Below are positions 1 to 7,184 of a stretch of DNA of 64,000 bases, in pieces; the stretch's first letter is position 1; each line of letters starts with the position of its first letter. The stretch lies in NCBI RefSeq assembly GCF_018130065.1, contig NZ_JAFCME010000009.1, positions 1 through 64,000 on the forward strand, written 5' to 3'. The notes under the pieces were generated by a model. It made no database searches. It was not told the DNA's origin and saw nothing but the letters and a program-made list of their open reading frames with translations. Origin of the DNA: Bradyrhizobium sp. AUGA SZCCT0158 (GTDB lineage Bacteria; Pseudomonadota; Alphaproteobacteria; Rhizobiales; Xanthobacteraceae). A program made the translations under genes and the position numbers.

Positions 1-470
1 TGAGAGGGCGCAGGGAATGCCGGGTGCGCGCTGCACCCGCGGTCTCGTGTGCGAATAGTGCAAAGAAAGCTGCACACGAGCATACAGGGCAGCGGAGGCA
101 CTCCGACATTCCCTGCGCAATGGCTTTACGGCTTATGCCGTGCTCTCCCCGGAGACGAGTTCTTGGTTGACTCCGTCACTGCCGTTTCCGCTCACGCTTC
201 TCCGACAGCTTGACGCCTGCAACGGGCGCCAGGACCACACGGTTTTGCCGTACGCTTAATCCACGCCGTCGTCAGACGTGAACCAGGCGTCCACCGCGAC
301 CCGCCCCTCGTTGTGACGATGGCCAACGCGCCCCTCTGAGTGGGACGGGATGGCGAGAATGTGCCGGTGATTTGGGTGGAAGGAAAGCGAAATATTTTTG
401 ATTTTCGTAAATTTTCGACTTGACATGATTTCCGTAAATCAGAACTGATTTGCCCGTCGGGTTGATTTGT
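1..470. repeat. Dispersed repeat with long inverted arms at left edge
   Basis: Bases 8-19 (GCGCAGGGAATG) pair perfectly with 107-118, and inside them 44-52 (CTCGTGTGC) pair with 72-80, giving a long interrupted stem-loop. It is followed by an AT-rich tract near 380-460 that contrasts with the GC-rich genes. From memory, closely similar sequence recurs many times in bradyrhizobial genomes; this is recollection, not a search. Reading frames across it look like chance translations. The stretch 471-720 holds no gene I can support; it is the upstream region of the first operon. The right boundary of the repeat is a guess. Confidence 0.5.
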
Positions 471-720
471 CGCACCCACCGCATCCATATCGTGGTTGCG
501 CGCGAGGCGACTCAGTTCGCGGCGCGAAGGAACAGAGACAGGCATCCTCAGCCTACGCTGATTATTGCGCTGGACCGATAAGTCCATGCACATTTAGCAG
601 GCTAATCGCATGGTGTCGGAAGCCCTAGATTGGGTCCATGCTTCATCACACAGCCATCACCGCTCGCGCGATGGTTGTTCTCTGCGCGGCGGGCCGCCGC
701 CATGCTTCTTCGTAATTCAA

Positions 721-736
721 CGTGCGTGAACGCACG
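721..736. promoter_or_regulatory. 16-bp dyad before the first operon (possible operator)
   Basis: CGTGCGT-GA-ACGCACG is a perfect palindrome with 7-bp arms. It ends 15 bp before the AGGAG ribosome-binding site (752-756) of the gene at 763. Position and symmetry suggest an operator or an mRNA hairpin. The LysR regulator encoded at 2751-3644 is a possible ligand, but nothing in the sequence proves it. Confidence 0.4.
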
Positions 737-762
737 AAATCCCGACAACCACAGGAGATCAT

Positions 763-1524
763 ATGAAGGTTCTTGCCATGACACTTGCGTCACTGTCCTT
801 ATTTGCGTCATCCATGGCAGTAGCTGACCCGACCAAAGCGCGTGCTGATGTGGCGTCTGTAGCGCCTGCGCTTGAAAAATACCGGCAGGAAACGCTATTC
901 GGCGATTTGTGGAAGCGTCCCGGCCTCAGCGTCCGTGATCGCAGTATCGCAACGCTTGCCGCACTGATTGCGCGCAATCAAACCACCGAGATGCCGGAGT
1001 ATCTCAGCTTCGCGCTCGATAACGGCGTCAAGCCATCTGAAATCTCCGAAATCGTGACCCATCTGGCATTCTACGCGGGCTGGGGCAACGCGATGCAGGC
1101 GGTCGCGGTCGCCAGGGAAGTGTTTGCCGTTCGGAAAATCGCAACAGAGCAGCTTTCCCCGGCAATGCCAAAACTACTTGCCCTCAACGAAGCTGCCGAA
1201 GCGGATCGCGCGAAACGCGTTGGCGAGCTTTATGGCGCGGTCTTCCCGGGTGTTACGCAGTACACCACCGATGTCCTCTTCCGCGATCTGTGGCTGCGGC
1301 CGGGGCTTGCGCCGCGCGACCGGAGCCTTGTCACGATCAGCTCGCTGGTTGCCTCCGGACAGGTCGCCCAGCTCACCGGCCACGTCACCATAGGGATGAA
1401 CAACGGGCTGACACAGGCCGAGATCGCAGAAGCCATGACGCATCTCGCCTTTTATGCGGGCTGGCCCAACGTGTTCTCTGCGATGCCGGTGGCCAAGGAC
1501 GTGTTTGAAAAGCGAGCGCGCTGA
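763..1524 (+). CDS. Exported carboxymuconolactone decarboxylase-family protein
   Basis: A protein of 253 residues with a signal peptide (about 1-21, cleavage after AVA) and two carboxymuconolactone decarboxylase-like modules, about 45-120 and 170-248. Each carries the RDRS...NG(V/L)...EI.E..THLAFYAGW pattern. The mature protein has no cysteine, so it lacks the CxxC of AhpD-type peroxidases. A periplasmic decarboxylase, hydrolase or lyase acting on aromatic breakdown products is a family-level guess. The ATG follows AGGAG by 6 nt. It heads a compact plus-strand run with DUF1330, cyclophilin-like and monooxygenase genes, which suggests joint action on reactive or aromatic small molecules. The substrate is unknown. 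Confidence 0.85.
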   Translation: MKVLAMTLASLSLFASSMAVADPTKARADVASVAPALEKYRQETLFGDLWKRPGLSVRDRSIATLAALIARNQTTEMPEYLSFALDNGVKPSEISEIVTHLAFYAGWGNAMQAVAVAREVFAVRKIATEQLSPAMPKLLALNEAAEADRAKRVGELYGAVFPGVTQYTTDVLFRDLWLRPGLAPRDRSLVTISSLVASGQVAQLTGHVTIGMNNGLTQAEIAEAMTHLAFYAGWPNVFSAMPVAKDVFEKRAR

Positions 1525-1544
1525 CGCGTTGCAAGAGAGCTGAC

Positions 1545-1937
1545 ATGACAACGAGAACAACTGCGCTGCTTGCGGCCGTCGCTTCCGTAGCGATCGGCAC
1601 ATTCGGAGCGGTCTTTGCTCAAACGCAAAGCCAGCCCAAGCGACCTGCCTTTTACATTTCCGAATTCGAGCTCAGCGATCCCGAAGGCATCAAACCCTAC
1701 AGCCAGCAGGTAGAAGCGACGTTTGCGCCGTTTACTGGCCGCTATATCGTGCGCGGCGGACAAACCGCGTCCCTGGAAGGCGATCAGCCCAAACGCATTG
1801 TCATGATCGCCTTCGACAGCATGGCACTGGCACAAGCCTGGTATGACTCGCCGGCCTATCGTGCGATCAGGCCGATCCGTCTTCAATCGGCGAAATCCCG
1901 TGTCTATATCGTTGAGGGTGCGCCGGAGGTGCGATGA
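1545..1937 (+). CDS. Exported DUF1330-family protein
   Basis: This 130-residue protein has a signal peptide (about 1-25, ending VFAQ) and a DUF1330 ferredoxin-like alpha/beta domain, recognisable from the opening FYISEFELSDPEGIKPYSQQ and the segment RIVMIAFDSMALAQAWYDSP. DUF1330 members are small dimeric barrels related to monooxygenase-like folds; their reactions are mostly unknown. Many family members are cytoplasmic, so the export signal is notable and matches its neighbours. It starts 20 nt after the previous stop, and its TGA overlaps the next ATG (ATGA at 1934-1937), which indicates translational coupling. Confidence 0.8.
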   Translation: MTTRTTALLAAVASVAIGTFGAVFAQTQSQPKRPAFYISEFELSDPEGIKPYSQQVEATFAPFTGRYIVRGGQTASLEGDQPKRIVMIAFDSMALAQAWYDSPAYRAIRPIRLQSAKSRVYIVEGAPEVR

Positions 1938-2311
1938 GCAAAGATACAAGCGCAGAAGCCTGCGTGCGCATCATCATTGGCGACACGTCGATTGAGGCAA
2001 CCCTGGCCGACAGCGACGCGGCGCGGGATTTCGCATCCCTGTTGCCGCTCACGCTTTCCATGAACGATCTTTTCCGGCGCGAGAAGTTTGCAGCGTTGCC
2101 AAGGGCGATTTCCGAACGAGGCAAGCGCACACATGATTACGCGGTGGGGACCATTGGCTATTGGCCTCCCGGGCCGGACGTGGCGATCTTCTATCGCCAT
2201 GATGGAGAACGCATTCCGGCGCCCGGCCTGATCGTTATTGGCAAGGTCAAGGCGGGAGTGGAAGCTCTCTCTGTGCGAGGCGCGATAAGTGCCACCATCA
2301 AACGGTCATGA
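1934..2311 (+). CDS. Cyclophilin-like fold protein (copy 1)
   Basis: A 125-residue protein of the bacterial cyclophilin-like family. Typical features are AARDFASLLPLTLSMNDL near 29-46, a REKFAALPRA segment, GTIGYWPPGPDVAIFY in the middle and PAPGLIVIGKV near the C-terminus. The fold resembles cyclophilin, but prolyl isomerase activity is not established for this family. No signal peptide is visible, unlike the second copy at 4414-4845. It overlaps the DUF1330 gene by 4 nt and so belongs to the same operon. These proteins often accompany cupin and carboxymuconolactone decarboxylase genes under LysR control, as here. Confidence 0.8.
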   Translation: MSKDTSAEACVRIIIGDTSIEATLADSDAARDFASLLPLTLSMNDLFRREKFAALPRAISERGKRTHDYAVGTIGYWPPGPDVAIFYRHDGERIPAPGLIVIGKVKAGVEALSVRGAISATIKRS

Positions 2312-2336
2312 GTGAAGCGTGTGGGAGGGGTGAACA

Positions 2337-2732
2337 ATGAGCGTCAAGCAATCCCTGATCTTTGGTGTGACGGCCCTGCTGTTGGTGCTGTCGGGAGCGT
2401 CCGCCATGAGTGAGGAAAAATCAAAGCAACATATCCAGATCGCCGAAATCGTCGTCGATCCGGCCCAGCTCGATAGCTACAAATCTGCCGTGGCCGAACA
2501 GATCGAAGCCGCCATCCGGCTGGAGCCGGGTGTGCTTGTTCTCTATTCGGTATCCAACAAGGATAATCCCAGCCAGATCACGGTGTTCGAGATTTACCGG
2601 GACCGCGAAGCTTATCTTGCTCACCTGCAAGCACCTCACTTCCTGAAGTACAAGGCGACCGTCGAGAAGATGGTCAAATCGCTGAAGTTGATCCCGGTGG
2701 ACCCGGTCGTGCTCGGCAGCCAGGCGAAGTAA
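2337..2732 (+). CDS. Exported antibiotic biosynthesis monooxygenase (ABM) domain protein
   Basis: A 131-residue protein: signal peptide about 1-25, then an ABM (YgiN-like) domain about 32-120 with IAEIVVDPAQLDSYKSAV, a central EPGVLVLYSV strand and VFEIYRDREAYLAHLQAPHF. ABM domains are cofactor-free quinol or polyketide monooxygenases that work as dimers. The exported form could act on quinones in the periplasm. A GGGAGGGG ribosome-binding site precedes the ATG. It is the last gene of the 763-2732 operon and is convergent with the LysR gene, 18 nt away. Confidence 0.82.
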   Translation: MSVKQSLIFGVTALLLVLSGASAMSEEKSKQHIQIAEIVVDPAQLDSYKSAVAEQIEAAIRLEPGVLVLYSVSNKDNPSQITVFEIYRDREAYLAHLQAPHFLKYKATVEKMVKSLKLIPVDPVVLGSQAK

Positions 2733-2750
2733 CAGGCGATGGCTTGCGAC

Positions 2751-3644
2751 TCAGCTTCGGTGCCGTAACGCATCCACTACAAGGTTGAACGCTGCGGACG
2801 ACTGTCGGCGGCTGGGATAGAACAGGTGATAACCCGAATATGGTTGGCACCAATCGCCAAGGACGCGCTTCAGGCGGCGGTTCGCCAGATACGCCTCCGC
2901 CATCTCTTCGGGAATGTAGGCCAGGCCGTGCCCCGCCAGAGCGGCATTCAGCGTTTGGATTGCGCCGTTGCAGGTCATTTGGCCGTCCACGCGCACCTTC
3001 AGCTCCCGGCCGCCTTTCTCAAACTCCCATGCGTACAACCCGCCATGTGAAGGAAGACGCAGATTGATGCAATTGTGGCTGATGAGATCCTGCGGTTTCT
3101 TCGGCTCGGGCCGCTTGCGGAAGTAAGACGGCGTTCCGACGACCGCCATGCGCAAATCCGGCCCGATGCGCACCGCGATCATGTCCTTGGCAACCTGCTC
3201 GCCGCTTCGTACGCCAGCATCGTAACCATCGGCAACGATATTGCTTAAGCCGTAGTCAACAACGATCTCGACTTTGATGTCGGGATACTTCGGTAGAAGC
3301 GAAGCGAGTTTTGGCAACAGGATCGCGTCGGCGGCATATTCCGTCGCGGTGATTCGGATGGTGCCAGCCGGCTTTTCACGCAACTCACGCACCGCTGAGA
3401 GCTCGGCGTCGATCTCTTCGAAGCGGGGACCAATGCTTTTCAGCAGGCGCTCACCTGCCTCTGTCGGGGCTACACTGCGGGTGGTGCGGGTAAGAAGCCG
3501 CACGCCAAGGCGCGCCTCAAGCTCGCGGATGGTGTGGCTGAGAGAGGATTGCGACACGCCCAACTGCAAGGCGGCCCTCGTGAAGCTGCGTTCCCTGCCA
3601 ACGACCGAGAAGGCGAGAAGGTCATCGAGGTAGCCGCGCTGCAT
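2751..3644 (-). CDS. LysR-family transcriptional regulator
   Basis: A 297-residue regulator with an N-terminal winged helix-turn-helix (about 6-65; SFTRAALQLGVSQSSLSHTI recognition region) and a LysR effector-binding domain from about residue 92 (TIRITATEYAADAILLPKL). It is transcribed away from the cupin gene at 3760, sharing a 115-bp intergenic region, and faces the operon 763-2732 tail to tail. Classic LysR arrangement predicts control of the divergent cupin/cyclophilin/reductase genes and of itself. The effector is unknown; an electrophile or aromatic acid is plausible from the neighbours. Confidence 0.9.
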   Translation of the reverse strand: MQRGYLDDLLAFSVVGRERSFTRAALQLGVSQSSLSHTIRELEARLGVRLLTRTTRSVAPTEAGERLLKSIGPRFEEIDAELSAVRELREKPAGTIRITATEYAADAILLPKLASLLPKYPDIKVEIVVDYGLSNIVADGYDAGVRSGEQVAKDMIAVRIGPDLRMAVVGTPSYFRKRPEPKKPQDLISHNCINLRLPSHGGLYAWEFEKGGRELKVRVDGQMTCNGAIQTLNAALAGHGLAYIPEEMAEAYLANRRLKRVLGDWCQPYSGYHLFYPSRRQSSAAFNLVVDALRHRS

Positions 3645-3659
3645 TTATCGCTCCTCATC

Positions 3660-3678
3660 ATAAGTCCTTTCGGATTAT
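3660..3678. promoter_or_regulatory. Candidate LysR box (ATAA-N11-TTAT)
   Basis: Inside the 115-bp divergent region between the LysR gene and the cupin gene, ATAA at 3660-3663 and TTAT at 3675-3678 form a dyad with an 11-nt spacer. This resembles a T-N11-A LysR site. It lies 16 bp upstream of the LysR start, a suitable place for autoregulation. Short dyads arise by chance, so this is only a candidate. Confidence 0.35.
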
Positions 3679-3759
3679 AGCGGCTAGTCGAAAGACACGC
3701 ACGGCTTATATCCGTGGACGAAACGACGCGTATTCGCGTGGCTGAGCGGGGATGAGCAA

Positions 3760-4293
3760 ATGGAACGGGATTCAACCGGCTTGGAGTTAACGCGCAGGCA
3801 TCTGCTTCGCCTCGTCGGCGGGTTGGCAGTGCTGGTCGGGTATCCGCCCGCCCTTGCTCAGCAGCCAATGCAGCAATCGATGGAAGGGAAAACGGCAATG
3901 AGGATTGAACGCAATGGTTCGCGCCCATCGACAAGAGGGGCGCAGGATTACTTCAGCGGTTCGGTCCGCGTCGAACCGGTCTTTCAAGTCGGTGATCCGA
4001 TGCGCTTGAACGCCGGTAGCGTAACGTTCGAGCCCGGCGCGCGTACCGCATGGCATACGCATCCGCTCGGCCAAACCCTCATCATCACGGCCGGTCTCGG
4101 CTGGGTGCAAATCGAGGGCAGCCCGATCGAGGAAGTCCGGCCAGGTGACGTGGTGTGGTTTCCGCCCGGTGAGAAACACTGGCATGGCGCGACGCCCAAC
4201 ACCGCTATGACGCATATCGCGGTTCAGGAAGCTCTCAACGGCAAGAATGTCGATTGGATGGAAAAGGTGAGTGATGCGCAATACGGAAAATAG
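3760..4293 (+). CDS. Cupin protein with twin-arginine-like leader
   Basis: A 177-residue protein. Residues 12-33 ([11 protein letters not shown] then a hydrophobic run to PALAQQ) look like a Tat-type signal. The cupin spans about 60-165: the first metal motif is [17 protein letters not shown], the second [17 protein letters not shown]. It resembles the cupins annotated as (R)-mandelonitrile lyase-like or as partners of carboxymuconolactone decarboxylases. The domain could equally begin at the internal methionine at 3898, where relatives without a leader start; I keep 3760 because of the leader. A metal-loaded cupin folded in the cytoplasm would explain Tat export. It is divergent from the LysR gene and overlaps the small gene at 4274. 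Confidence 0.82.
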   Translation: MERDSTGLELTRRHLLRLVGGLAVLVGYPPALAQQPMQQSMEGKTAMRIERNGSRPSTRGAQDYFSGSVRVEPVFQVGDPMRLNAGSVTFEPGARTAWHTHPLGQTLIITAGLGWVQIEGSPIEEVRPGDVVWFPPGEKHWHGATPNTAMTHIAVQEALNGKNVDWMEKVSDAQYGK

Positions 4294-4417
4294 CGGTGCC
4301 AGGCACGTTGATCTTTGTGTCCCCGTGAAACGTAATCCGTGGGAGAAGCTTCAGGCGTTCTTCGATCGGTATCTCGTGGCCGGGGAAGCGCCAACCAAAC
4401 GGAGGAGCCGCCGATGA
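4274..4417 (+). CDS. Small overlapping ORF, 47 residues, unknown
   Basis: An ATG at 4274 lies 20 nt inside the end of the cupin gene, preceded by AAAAGG with 6-nt spacing. The frame stays open to TGA at 4415-4417, which overlaps the next ATG (4414) as ATGA. The product begins [10 protein letters not shown] and contains [20 protein letters not shown], probably one amphipathic helix, with a basic tail TKRRSRR. Both ends are placed for translational coupling between the cupin and the second cyclophilin-like gene. I know no family. It may be a small protein or a coupling leader. Confidence 0.5.
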   Translation: MRNTENSGARHVDLCVPVKRNPWEKLQAFFDRYLVAGEAPTKRRSRR

Positions 4418-4845
4418 TCACAAGAGCACACCCCATGATCGTGGCGACCCTGGCAACGATCGTCGCCATCCTCGGACTGACAGGACCTCTCATGGCAAAG
4501 GAGCGCATTCTGATTTCCTCTGAGTGGGGCAAAGTCACTGCCGATCTGGCCGACAACGACGCTGCCAGATCGCTCGTCCGCATGTTGCCGGTTACGATCC
4601 AGATGCGCGATCATTTGCGCCAGGAGAAGACCGGCAATCTGCCTGCGCCCCTACAGGAGTCGGTGCGCCAAACACGGTTCTCCAAGGGGACGCTTGGGCT
4701 TTGGACTTCGGATCACTTCGTCATCTACTATAGCGATGGTCAGGTTCCTCAGCCCGGGATCATCATCCTTGGACAAGTGGCCGGCGACGTTTCGATGTTC
4801 GACCGACCCGGATCCGTCACTGTTCGGATTGAGCGTGCGCAATAG
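4414..4845 (+). CDS. Exported cyclophilin-like fold protein (copy 2)
   Basis: I start at 4414 because GGAGGAG (4401-4407) lies just upstream; the frame is open further upstream without a better start. The 143-residue product has a signal peptide about 1-28 (hydrophobic ATLATIVAILGLTGPLMA). The domain matches copy 1 at 1934-2311: AARSLVRMLPVTIQMRDHL, TLGLWTSDHFVIYY, PQPGIIILGQV. The two copies thus form a cytoplasmic/exported pair in one cassette. The biochemical function of the family is not established. Confidence 0.82.
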   Translation: MITRAHPMIVATLATIVAILGLTGPLMAKERILISSEWGKVTADLADNDAARSLVRMLPVTIQMRDHLRQEKTGNLPAPLQESVRQTRFSKGTLGLWTSDHFVIYYSDGQVPQPGIIILGQVAGDVSMFDRPGSVTVRIERAQ

Positions 4846-4931
4846 AAGCGGCCCTGCGAGGCTCGATGGGAGCGCGAACATACCGGCTATGTCTATCTCG
4901 GCGTTGGTACCCTTCAACAAGAAAGCGATTC

Positions 4932-5648
4932 ATGCGACCCTACATCATCTGCCACATGAGCACGTCGATTGATGGACGCCTGCATCCCAGCCGATTCACC
5001 CGGGCGGCGCCGGGCATTTCGTGGGATGTTCTGCGCGCGTACCACGAAAAGATGCATGAACGCTTCGAGGCTGATGGATGGATCGTTGGCCGCAAAACCA
5101 TGGGTGAAATGGCCAAGGGAGCCGAACGGAGCATTGCCGAAGCGTCGAAGGTGCCGCGTGAAGCGCATATCGCCGAACGCCATGGCCGCAAGCTCGCCGT
5201 CGCTATCGACCCATCGGGCCATGTCCACTACGGCAAGGACAATGTCGGCGGCGACCACGTCGTTGCGGTACTCGGTGAGCAGGTCTCCGACGCCTACCTC
5301 GCCGAACTTCGTGAAGATGGTGTTTCATATGTCTTCGCTGGCGAAAAAGGCGATGAGCTGTCACGGGCGATGGAGCAGCTGGCCTCGCTTTTCGGCGCCA
5401 GGAAGCTGCTGCTCGAAGGCGGTGGCAAGATCAATGGTGCATTCCTCAAGCACGGGCTTATCGACGAGTTCAGCACACTGATCTTTCCCGCGGTAGATGG
5501 CGTTGCCGGCACGCAAAGCATTGTCGATTACAGCGGGCCGGAGGGCGACCGTCCCGGTGCCGGGCAGGCGTTGCGGTTGACTCACTGCGAGGCGCTTGAT
5601 GGCGGAATGGTCTGGCTACGTCACGCAGTGGAACGCGCGCCCGGGTAA
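4932..5648 (+). CDS. Dihydrofolate reductase-family protein (RibD C-terminal type)
   Basis: A 238-residue RibD_C/DHFR-fold reductase. The start at 4932 gives the usual N-terminus MRPYIICHMSTSIDGRL; the frame extends upstream but without family similarity. Visible hallmarks are the CHMSTSIDG first strand, a GRKTMGEM segment, and GARKLLLEGGGKINGAFLKHGLIDEFS, the NADPH-binding and catalytic region of the family. It lies 86 nt after copy 2 of the cyclophilin-like protein on the same strand, so it is probably the last gene of the LysR-controlled set. An NADPH-dependent reduction of a small ketone, quinone or pteridine-like compound is inferred; true DHFR activity is unlikely. Confidence 0.85.
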   Translation: MRPYIICHMSTSIDGRLHPSRFTRAAPGISWDVLRAYHEKMHERFEADGWIVGRKTMGEMAKGAERSIAEASKVPREAHIAERHGRKLAVAIDPSGHVHYGKDNVGGDHVVAVLGEQVSDAYLAELREDGVSYVFAGEKGDELSRAMEQLASLFGARKLLLEGGGKINGAFLKHGLIDEFSTLIFPAVDGVAGTQSIVDYSGPEGDRPGAGQALRLTHCEALDGGMVWLRHAVERAPG

Positions 5649-5686
5649 GGGCCCCGCTCAGGATGCGCGGCAAAGCTTGTGCTTCA

Positions 5687-5910
5687 ACTCGTAGGGTGGA
5701 TTGATCCCAACGGGTCCGCGCAAAGCGCGGCCCGATGACAGGCTCCGCGGAGCAATCCATGCCTCGGCTTGAAGCAATATGGATTGCTTCGCTACGCTCG
5801 CAATGACGGAGAGAGGTCGCGCGAATGCGCGTCCGATGATATATTCCACGTAACCTACCGCCTGGTGAACGAAGATGGTGGGTTACGCTGCGCTAACCCA
5901 CCCTACGAGT
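5687..5910. repeat. 224-bp palindromic element with 13-bp inverted termini
   Basis: ACTCGTAGGGTGG at 5687-5699 is repeated inverted and perfectly at 5898-5910. Between them are further symmetrical blocks (for example GGGTTACGCTGCGCTAACCC near the right end) and stop codons in all frames. No gene is visible in 5649-5972. The layout is that of a miniature inverted-repeat or REP-type element. It separates the small redox cassette from the flavoprotein gene. A similar GTAGGATGGGTT motif recurs in the stem-loop at 9280-9366. Confidence 0.7.
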
Positions 5911-5972
5911 TTTGGCCCTTGATTCCGCTTCTCTCACGCGATTAGCTCCCGCCGAACGTCCGGGAGAATCAC

Positions 5973-7184
5973 ATGCCGCGCATTGTTGTTCTTGGTGCTG
6001 GATTTGCGGGGCTGTGGGCCGCTCTGGGTGCTGCGCGCAAGCGCGACGAGATCGGTGCGCCGGCGGCGGATGTCGAGATACTGGTCGTCGACCGCAACCC
6101 CTACCACAACGTCAGGGTTCGCAATTACGAGGTCGACATCGACGAAGCGGCGATACCGCTTGCCGAATTGCTCGACCCGGTTGGCGTCGAACACCGGGTT
6201 GCCGAGGTGCGGGCGGTCGATCCCGCCCGGCAGCAGGTGAGCGTCACCACGAATAGCGGCAGCGAGACCATCGACTACGACCGGCTGGTGCTGACGCTCG
6301 GCAGCCAGCTCGCGCGCCCCGCGATACCGGGGCTGGCGGCCTGTGGCTTCGATGTGGATAGTTATGCGGCGGCCGTCCGGCTCGAGGCGCATCTCGCCGC
6401 GTTGGGCGGGCAGGCGAGTGCCGAAGGCCGTGCCACGGTGGTCATCGTCGGCGCGGGCTTTACCGGCATCGAAGTCGCCACCGAGATGCCGGGCAAGCTT
6501 GAGAAGGCAGGTCTCACCGGCGAGCGGCGCATTATTCTCGTCGATCCCAATCCGGTGATTGGCGTGACGCTCGGAGAACAAGCGCGCCCGATCGTCAGTG
6601 AAGCGCTGGCGGCGCTCGGTGTGGAAACGCGGCTCAACGCAAGGGTCAGGGCGATCGATGCGAATACCGTCACGCTGAGCTCCGGCGAAGTCATCCCGAC
6701 GCGGACGGTGGTGTGGTGCGGGGGAATGAGGGCAAGCCCGGTGGCTCAAACGATTGATGTCGAGCGCGATCGGCTTGGCCGCCTCCATGTGGATCAGTTC
6801 ATGCGCCTCACCGGTGCGGCAAACATCTTTGCCGCCGGCGATGTGGCTTCCTGCGTCGTGGATGGCGAACATGCCACCGTGATGTCCTGCCAGTTCGCGA
6901 GGCCGATGGGCCGCTTTGCCGGAAACAACGTTGTCGCAGATCTGCTTGGGCAGCCGATGCTTGCCCTTGACATCGATTGGTATGTCACCGTGCTCGATCT
7001 CGGCGCCTGGGGCGCGCTGCATACCGTCGGATGGGATTGCCAGCTTCATGCCTCCGGCGCCGCCGCCAAGGCGACCAAGCAAATCATCAACCGGCAGCGG
7101 ATCTATCCGCCGCGGAGCGGTGTAAGGGCGGATATTCTGGCTGCCGCCGCGCCGACGGTGCAGAAGCCGCCGGCCGTGCGCTAG
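5973..7184 (+). CDS. NDH-2-like FAD/NAD(P)-dependent oxidoreductase
   Basis: A 403-residue two-dinucleotide-domain flavoprotein. Residues 4-20 (VVLGAGFAGLW) bind FAD; a second Rossmann motif VVIVGAGFTGIEVATE lies near 152-168; the late FAD motif NIFAAGDVA is near residue 285. The order matches type II NADH dehydrogenases and related quinone reductases. The C-terminal membrane anchor typical of NDH-2 is not obvious, so the acceptor is unsure. Start: ATG after CGGGAGAA. Its stop codon is shared back to back with the convergent gene: the palindrome CTAG at 7181-7184 serves as TAG on both strands. Confidence 0.83.
   Translation: MPRIVVLGAGFAGLWAALGAARKRDEIGAPAADVEILVVDRNPYHNVRVRNYEVDIDEAAIPLAELLDPVGVEHRVAEVRAVDPARQQVSVTTNSGSETIDYDRLVLTLGSQLARPAIPGLAACGFDVDSYAAAVRLEAHLAALGGQASAEGRATVVIVGAGFTGIEVATEMPGKLEKAGLTGERRIILVDPNPVIGVTLGEQARPIVSEALAALGVETRLNARVRAIDANTVTLSSGEVIPTRTVVWCGGMRASPVAQTIDVERDRLGRLHVDQFMRLTGAANIFAAGDVASCVVDGEHATVMSCQFARPMGRFAGNNVVADLLGQPMLALDIDWYVTVLDLGAWGALHTVGWDCQLHASGAAAKATKQIINRQRIYPPRSGVRADILAAAAPTVQKPPAVR

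Noticed and set aside
192..593. Minus-strand ORF of 133 codons across the left-edge repeat
   Set aside because: It runs through a structured repeat, has no ribosome-binding site or domain, and its residues look like chance translation of GC-rich repeat sequence.
5934..7082. Minus-strand ORF of 382 codons opposite the flavoprotein gene
   Set aside because: Antisense shadow of a high-GC gene; His/Arg-rich composition without domains, while the plus strand has full dinucleotide-binding motifs.
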